Assembly (NCBI GenBank): GCA_946811185.2
Contig: OX328109.1
Location: 43,756,129 to 43,820,128 of the forward strand
DNA length: 64,000 nt
DNA from: Hippopus hippopus
Taxonomy: Eukaryota > Mollusca > Bivalvia > Cardiida > Cardiidae
Direction of reading: 5' to 3'
The position numbers were made by a program, and so were the translations under genes. Below, in pieces: positions 39,301 to 48,300 of this stretch; the stretch's first letter is position 1, and each line of letters begins with the position of its first letter. Under the pieces are notes generated by a model that was given only the letters and a program-made list of their open reading frames with translations, was not told the origin of the DNA and ran no database searches.

Positions 39301-42300
39301 GTCAGATGCACAATCGGGAGATCAGGGTACTATCAATCGCTATATAGAGGTGATGCGTCAATGTGCTATATTTAGTAATAATGTTCGATGATCGACCAAA
39401 GAAAATTTCGTTGCTCTGTGATAGACCAATGGAGCTTCAAAGGCCTGTCTTGCAGGAAGACAGTATTCTCAGACATGTCTCTTTAAGCAGCAGCTACTCT
39501 CCTTTTTTTTCAAACAATGAGTTAGATTAAGATCTAATCTTGAAAAACAGAGAAGTAATTAATTGGGGAAAAAAATCAATTTTCAACAATTTGCAAAACG
39601 GTTAGGAAGAGGTAGACTGCTGGCGTAGTTACTTTTCATTAATTTCCTTCATATATGAACTCCAAAAGTGTTCCAGTTTTCCTATTCAGTACATCGTACG
39701 CCGTCTATGTTTTTAGCTCAGCTGTCATAGCCATGGCATGGTTTGCGTTGTCGTCGTCTGCGTCATTCGCGTCGTCGTGCCAACACTTCGACATTTTTGT
39801 ATTATTATACTGCAAGGAAATCTCTCGTAATCTGATTGGATAATATGTCTCGAACATATATATCTTGTACACTGGCAAAACCCAAGTAAAAGCAGTGTCT
39901 CTTTCGGGAGCCCCGTATACATGACTATGCTTTCAACACAATATCCAAAATGGCGGCGTCGATCAATCGATAAAGCCGCCCACAAGACAAACATACTGAG
40001 TAGCCTGCACCATATTATTACGAGTTTCCCTTGATGGTTGTCATTAAAACGGAAAGAATGGATTATTTTTGAAAATAAATGAATATAGAACTTTACATGT
40101 ATTATCGTTTGATATCATTCTAAAACAAATACAGGGGGGGGGGGGGGGGTTTAAAACAAGCCATTCCTTCGTCAGGTTAGCAAATTGTGAAGTGTCGAAA
40201 CTCATACATTGTGCATTTACAGCGTTTAAAGGATAACCTAATGGTCGTTTGAGGCAACTAATGGTCGTTTATTTTTGCCAACAAATCATTAAAATTCATA
40301 GTTACTTACCTTGAAATTGTTTAAATCCATGTTTAAATAAAAATACGACGAATGTCTATCGCAGTGACATCGTCAAGATTATGCACCAAACTGCACGTTT
40401 TACCAAGGTTTCAGTGACGTCAATTCCGAGTGACGTCAGTTTTTATTGAATTAAGGCACTCAGAGGGGAAATTCTATTTCGTCAGTGTACTCAATGTTTG
40501 AGATCATAAAACAGGGAAAGTTCCCTAAACACACGTTGAAATGGTAAAACTGTGCAGTATGAAAAATTCGTTGTACGGTCAGGTGGCAGGGGACTTGGAG
40601 ACTTGTTCACGGCTGTGCGAATAATGTCGCCACCTCGCCTTCGGGTTGGGGCGACATGATTCACCACAGCCGTGTATACAAGTCCTCTGGCACCTGATCG
40701 TACAGCTAATAATGTCTCTGTCATTACTGAATGTATTTGCCTCAAACTTAGACCAGTTGTTTACTATCAGACCTGTTGTTAACTATCAAAAGGGGAACTC
40801 ATACAAAGGAGCAGTTATCAATCAAAATACGTTGACAACAGTTATGTCCATTGTTCTACGTAGAATTTTCGAAGAAATCTTATATTGTATAATATCTCTC
40901 TAACTATTGAAGATATTAATTCAAATTTGCTCTAGTTGTTAACTTCCTAAGGGGGAACCTATGCAACAGGGGCTGGTAACAATCAAAAATATTTTTGACA
41001 AAGTAATGCCCCTTTTTCGAATTAAAATTTTCACTGAAAAACAAACACTTGTAGCCGAGCCTTGGCATCCGCATGCGGTTCTCTTGTTTTCCTTCATACT
41101 GAGCCACAAAAATGTTTCAGCATTCATATTCCATCACCTCTTACGCCGTTGTTTGCGCATGTCATATTCTACGAAGGTTAGTCCTGTCTGCTATGACACA
41201 TCACATTCCTGTACAGGATTAATATTAGTACGCGGTGTGTAAACTTAACTCTGCCGCTGATAAAGTAGCATGGAGAAAATAGCTATAACATTATTTCTGT
41301 GGAAAAATCTTGCCTCTTTTCCGCTCCAACTTTCTTAGAAATTTAATGATTTCAAACAGGGAAAAAAGGTTTTAAAAATACCATTGCTTTACTGCATATC
41401 TTTGGATACAGTTTCTAAATATAGATTTGTGGGAAGCCAGGATTTGTGCACGGTTTTTCCAGAGACTTATCAACAAAAGTGTCTGGGCTGATACCGAAGC
41501 TATTTCCCAAACCTGTAGGGGCGTTGTTTATAAATGACTGGCGCACAGGTTATATGCTAGCTAATCATGGCTGGATGAATCGTACCAAGTAGCGTTGTAT
41601 TGAAAAAACGTATATTTGATTTTGAAATTCGCTGAATCGATTGTCAGTGTGAAAAGTAGTCCGGTTCTGTACCCATAATGCCCAAATCAGACAGGTATGT
41701 ATTTGAAAAATGCCACGAAGATAATGTCTCTTACGCCGTCCATCTTTTTTGAGATCTGTCTATTTTCAGGTGATTGACGCCTACCACGGACCTCTAGCCA
41801 CACGCAATCAGGGTAGTGTGTACGCATTCATTCTGTTCAAACAAAACGGGTATTTGAACCCAGCCGCAGCCCAGGAATGGTATAATGTGACCCACCCCCA
41901 GGGAATAATGGCATCATCAAGTCACATACCGGATTTTATGACTCTGTTGAATATGACAGGTGAGTTGTACCGGAAGTTACCGGATCAAAACAATGCCGTG
42001 TTTTATAGGCCTTTTCCAAACAGGTTTAACTCTTTACCAGACAACAAAATTTTAGACTGGTCCAAATTGAAAGCATTAGCAGACGGCAAAATTTAAGTGA
42101 CTCAAAAATTGAAATATGTTTTGGGAAGGGTAGAAACATTGTGGGAAAAGGAGAAAATGCTGGTTACCAGCATTTTCTCCTTTTCCCACTATGTTTTCAG
42201 AAGGCTTCTTTCTCAGAGTCGCAAAAACCCGGGATTGTTTGGTAAAGAGTTAACGATCCTGAGAAAGAAGACTTTTAAAAACATTGTGGGAAAAGGGGAA

Positions 42301-45300
42301 AATGCTGATGACCACCATTTTCTCCCTTACCTACAATGTATCTTACCTATAGTTTTCATAATTTGAACCAAAATGAAATGTATTTAATTTGATCTGGAAG
42401 TGCTTTCGAGCGTCAAATGGTGTCGTTTGGTGAAGAGTGACAAAGAAAGCTTATAAAAACAACATTGTTTTCAAAAGCATTTCATCAAAATTGTTAAAAG
42501 TCAAGATTGTGTAGTTAAAGAGGCCCTTATACTCATTTTCAGCCAGTTTTAACTCATTTTGTCTCTGTTTTATAAAACTATAGTCATTCTTATATCTTCA
42601 TGCCAAATATTGCGCATGACGGTTGCAAGGTTGCTTAGATTACGGTCGATAGAAAACGCATTTCGCTGAGTTGCGGCCTTCCATGTAAACAGACTCGTCG
42701 TTTCCGGTTTTTGAATCGAAGATTTCGATACATCCGTTATACACTCGGGTAGATCCGTATGAAGATCATGCATTCTGTCACGTGACTATATTTGACCTTC
42801 GCCCTGCGTCTAATGAGGTAAACAAAGGAAAACGGAGGCTTCTCTGTTGCAGCCTCGATTTTCGGACGGAGATCCTGACCTATATGCAAATTACACCGTA
42901 TCCGACTCTAGGCGGAAACCAACGATAAATTTCCGTGACGCACCGCCATTGTTTACAGCTTCGATCGTCAGCCAGTTTTCTTCTGACCAATGTTCGGTTT
43001 CTTATACAAATCTCCGTGTTTCTTTTTTTTTCAATTACATCATATATGTCAGTAATTTATCCATGTTTACACAAAGGACTGATTTCTGTACCATTCTAAA
43101 TTGTTTGAAATTTAACAGCTTTTTTGCTTACCGGCTGTAGACGGGCATCTTTAAGGGTTAACCCTTTAACAAGCAATCCACAGTTTAACGACCCTGGGGA
43201 AACCAGGCTTTTAAAAATCATTGTAGGAAGGGAAGAAAATACTGGTAACCACCATTGATTCCTTACAACATTTCTTGAAAAGGTTGGAAAACATGGTAGG
43301 AACTCGAGAAAATGATGGTAACCATCATTTCTCCAGTTCTTATCATGTTCTCTAAACTTTTGTAGCCAAATAAGAACATCGGAGTCAGATTTATTTTGTC
43401 TTTTGCGATTGATTTCAAAATGGATAAGTCCAAAATTTTTGTCGTCTTGTAATGAGTTAATGTTATGTATTATATTTCATGTGTCTATTTTTAGAAATGT
43501 TATGGGTAAAGAAATGTCGTAATTTAAGCTGGGGGGAATTGTTTCCCCGTCACAGTGAATATTTTCCTCCTGCCGAAAATCTGGAACTACTTTTTTAAGT
43601 TTTTTAAGTTTTTAAGTTTTAAAAGTGGCATTCGTTGACAAAATAATCAGAGGAAATATAATATATAATTTATTTCATCAGCTTGTGGTTAATATGGGGA
43701 AATATTTGCCTCAAAAGGGAAAGGTCCGCGAAAATAACTCGTGCCTTACGGCACTCGTTATTTTCGCATACCTTTCCCTTTTTCGGCAAATATTTCCCCA
43801 TATTAACCAAAAGCTGATGAAATAAACTCTACGTATTGTTCAGATGTAACCGTCGTTGGAGAGTAGAGTAGGATGCAGACAGAAACGTTTGACAGAGCTA
43901 AATAATTGATGCGTCTTAACTTTCAACTTAACGTTTGGCCATTGTAAATGATAAACTTATTTGGTAGAATTTGTCTTTGAAAGGATAGAAAACGTTGTGA
44001 GGAATAAATGGTGGTTACCGCCATTTTCTACCTTTCCTACAATGATTTTGAACGGCTGATTTTCCCAGGGTCATTAAACTATTGATTGTTTGGTAAAGAT
44101 CTAACCCTTAATCACACAATCCCGACTTTTAGTGACCTTAGAGAACAAAGTAGGAAAAGGACAAAATGCCGGTTACCATCATTTTCTCCTTTTCCAATAA
44201 TGTTTTTTACCCTCTTAGAGTCAGGTTTTATCAATTGAGTCATGTTCAAATTGTCGTCTGCTTAACATTGCAGCTCAACCTGCAATTTCTTGAGTACCCA
44301 CAGCATGGAGTATTTGTGAAGAAAACGACGATATTACTCTTTGCATGCTGCAATTTTCTTGTTGATTGTCAATCTAAATCAAGAATTTACTGTCTGTGTA
44401 TTTTAGGGCCGATTGCAATTAACTGGATGGTTGCCACTGGGGACGAGTACGCAGCTGCAACGATGTATTCCCGTGGGTTTCTCGCCATGTGCCCAGTTTT
44501 CGTTGGTCGAGGTAGGTGCACGTGATTATTTCGCTTAAATGATTATTTCGTTTAACCCTTTAACAAACAATCCCTGGTTTTCACGACCCTGAGGAAGAAG
44601 CCTTCTGAAAACATTGTGGGAAAAGGAGAAAATGCTGGTAACCAGCATTTTCTCCTTTTCCCACAATGTTTCCTACTCTTTGAAAGTCAAGTTTCATTTT
44701 TTGAGTCACGTTTATTTTGTCGTCTGCAAATGCTTTGAATTTGGACAAGTCTAAAATTTGTCGTTTGGTAAAGAGTTAAACCTTACACCCTTTACCAGAC
44801 TACAAAATTTCAGTCTGTTTTGATTTTAATTTTAGTCTTGTTCACGGCTGTGGCAAATCTTGTCGGCACTTCACCTTCGGCTCGGGACGACATGACTCGC
44901 CACAGCTGTGTACAAGTTTCAAAAGCTCCTGCCACCTGACCGTACAACTAATATTAATGTACTGCAGAGAAATATCTCGTGATCTAATTGGATAAAATGC
45001 CCCGAACATATATGTCATGTACACTGCCAAAATCTACGTAAAAGAAGTTTCCCTTTCGGGAGCCCCGTATACATGACTTCACTTTCAAGACAACGTCCAA
45101 AATGGCGGCGTCGATCGGTCGATACGAGCCGCCCACAAGACAAACATACTGAGTAGGCTGCACCATATTATTACTAAGTTCCCTTGATTGTTGTCATTAA
45201 AACGGAAAGAATGGCTTATTTTTCAAAATAAATGAATTTAGAGGTGTACAAGTATTATCGTTTGATGTCATTCTAAAACAAATACACGAGCCATCCCTTC

Positions 45301-48300
45301 GTCGGGTAAGCGTGAAGTGTCAAAACTCATACATTGTGAATAAGGTTAAAAGGATAACCTAATAGTCGTTTGAGGCAACTTATGGTCAAAATACGACAAA
45401 TGTCTATCGCAGTGAAATCATCAAGATTATGCACCAAACTGTACGTTTTAGCAAGGTTTTAGTAACGTCAGTTCCGATTGACGTCAGTTTTCATTGAATT
45501 AGGGCACTCAGAAGGGAAATTCTATTTCGTAAGTGTACTCAATTTTTGAGACCATAAAACAGGGAAATTTTGCTTAACACACTTTGGAATAGTAAAACTT
45601 TGCAGTATAATAAATTAGTTGTACGGTCAGGTGGCCGGGGACTTGGAAACTTGTTCACGGCTGCGGCGAATAATGATTCACCACAGCCGTGAACAAGTTT
45701 CCATGTCCTCGGCCACCTGATCGTACAACTAATAATGTATAATGTTTTCACTTTTGCAGCTCTGGACATGGTGCCACGCCCCTTTTTACCAAATCCCGTC
45801 TCTTTGACTGTCAAAATGGACATTACGTTTCATGTCGAGACTCTGGCATATAGCGCTTGCTGCAGGACCTACAACGAGGCGTAAGTTATTCGACGATTTC
45901 ACCGAGGCCCCTTCTCCATTTTCAGTCTTTAACTGTTTAACCATCGGCAAAATTTTGGACCCGGCCAAATTTAAAGCATTTGCATACAACAGATTAAATG
46001 TAGCTCAAAAGATGACCTCTAACTTTAACAGGGTAGAAAACATTGTTGAAATTGGAGAAAGTTTGGGTTACCAGCAATTTCTCCTTTCCCTCAATGTTTT
46101 CATAAGCCTTCTTCTGTCAGGGTCGTTGAAGTTTGGGACTGTGTGATAAATGCAAATAAGCTTTGCTTCTTTGGAGAGAGAAACCCCTAAAGTGCTTTAC
46201 AAATGAGCCATGCCCTGGCAAAAGGTGACTTGATGCATCTCCGTGATGCATGATACCTAGTCGTCACATGTTCATTGATCCATAAAATTTATCTGGTCCA
46301 ACAGTCCACTGAGTCATAAAGTAGACTGGTCCTTGGACATACAAAAAATTGACCAATAGCGAAAAGTATCTGCCCAGGTCAGCCTGCGCGGACTGCGCAG
46401 GCTGACCTGGGTCGATACTTTTCGCAGATGCATTAAGCCCCCTTTTCACAGAGCACAGCTCAAATATAATGACAGTTTTCTACCAATAGTAAATATCCAA
46501 ACTCATGATTTACAATCTTTAAATTCTTGTCCTTGGAAAAAAAATTCTTACCTATCGAAAAGTGAAAATCCAAGATAAGACTGCATCACAGGCCTTTGAA
46601 GTTCCATTGTTTTCTATCACGGAACACTGAAATTTTCATTGGTCGCTCATCGAACACTATTACTAAAAATAGCAAATTGACGCATCACCTCTATATTGTA
46701 CATAATAAGTCCTAGATATATACGATATACAGGCGATGTGCCAATATGCTATTTAGAGTCACGGAACACTGAAATATTTCATAGGTCGATCATCGAACAC
46801 CGTTACTAAAATTAACATTGGTGCATTCCCCTCTTTATTGTACATTATAATTCATATTATATACCATAAAGAGGCGATGTCTGCCAATATGCTATTTTGA
46901 GTAACGGTGTTCATTGACCGATCAATGAAAATTTTGGTACTCCGTGATAGGACAGTGGATTTCAGTGGCCTATGACTGCACTTGATCTTGATTGACACTC
47001 TCCGGGAAAACCCATTTAGTCGAGCTTACCCGACTGTGAGTTTATCGAGTATCTTTTTTTTGACAGTGCAAGGACCCTTATGCTGAATCCTATTGGCAAT
47101 GAACTTTTACAATCCTCCGCGACCAGGAGTGGCCTTGTTCAAACCTTCACGTTCGAAAAACTTGGACTTTACTTTTTGGCTCGAAATTTTACAGGTGAGT
47201 CTTTACCGATGTATGTTTTAGTGGTGTCTTATAACTTGAGTAGCGCTCCACCAAAAAGGGATTTAGTGTATCTCTTGGTCTTTTGTACCAAGCAGTTCAT
47301 CGCATATACTTATGGATCCATAGAGTTCATTTTGTCTAACAACCGACCTAATCATTAGGTAGAAGAGACATGTAGAAAATTTACATATAGCTAAAAGACT
47401 GTGCATGCTGACATGGGTCGGTACTTTTTGCAGATTCATTTGACACAAATTATGGTTCATTATTTAGCTTTATCAGATATATTTGGATCCTAGGTATTAG
47501 GTGTAACCAAATTGTTCGTCTCTATTTAATAACAGACTGTATAAAGCGACCATATTTTGTAATCCAAACAGAGGCAACTGTGTACTAATATCTGTATTAA
47601 GTAAGCACCTGTCTTAAACAAGCACATTTTTTGACTGTTTCTTAGGTACTTGCTTGATACGAATCGGACTGTAATTAAGTCGGCAATGTCCGTGCTATTT
47701 GAGGTCGCAGATCGACTTTTGTCGGCAAATTCCGTACATGATCGACAGTATTGTCAATTGTCGATCGTATACGAATTAAGCGTGTCGGTTAAGACCATTA
47801 TGAATACAAAGAATACCAGATTACGCCGATTTATATATACACAATATTTTTTAGACGGATGGTTGAAAATCGGAAGAAAGAGGTTGAATGAGGTGGGAAT
47901 CGGATGGATGGTGACGTAAGAAGAGATGGAGGGGATTGTTGGTGGGAGGAAAAGTGTAGGAAATTAAAAAAACTGAAAGGAAAATGTTTGAGAGGAGAAT
48001 AATGGAAGTAAGCAAAACGGGTATCAATAAAGTTAGGGGTAAACGGCGGGAGAATAGATAGATTAAAATGATAGTGTTTTACGCCAGCGCGGACTGCGCA
48101 GGCTGACAAAAGTTGATACTTTTTGCAGATTCATTAAGCCCCCTGTTCACAAAGCATGAACATTCAATACATGTATAGATAATCTAATTAACAAATTAAA
48201 CAACTCTCATGTAACAGGTGAAATGTACACGATGATTGCCTTTGACCCGGATGTTCCGTCCCCAACAGTAGGTAATGGAAGTCATCCTCTACTTCATCAA

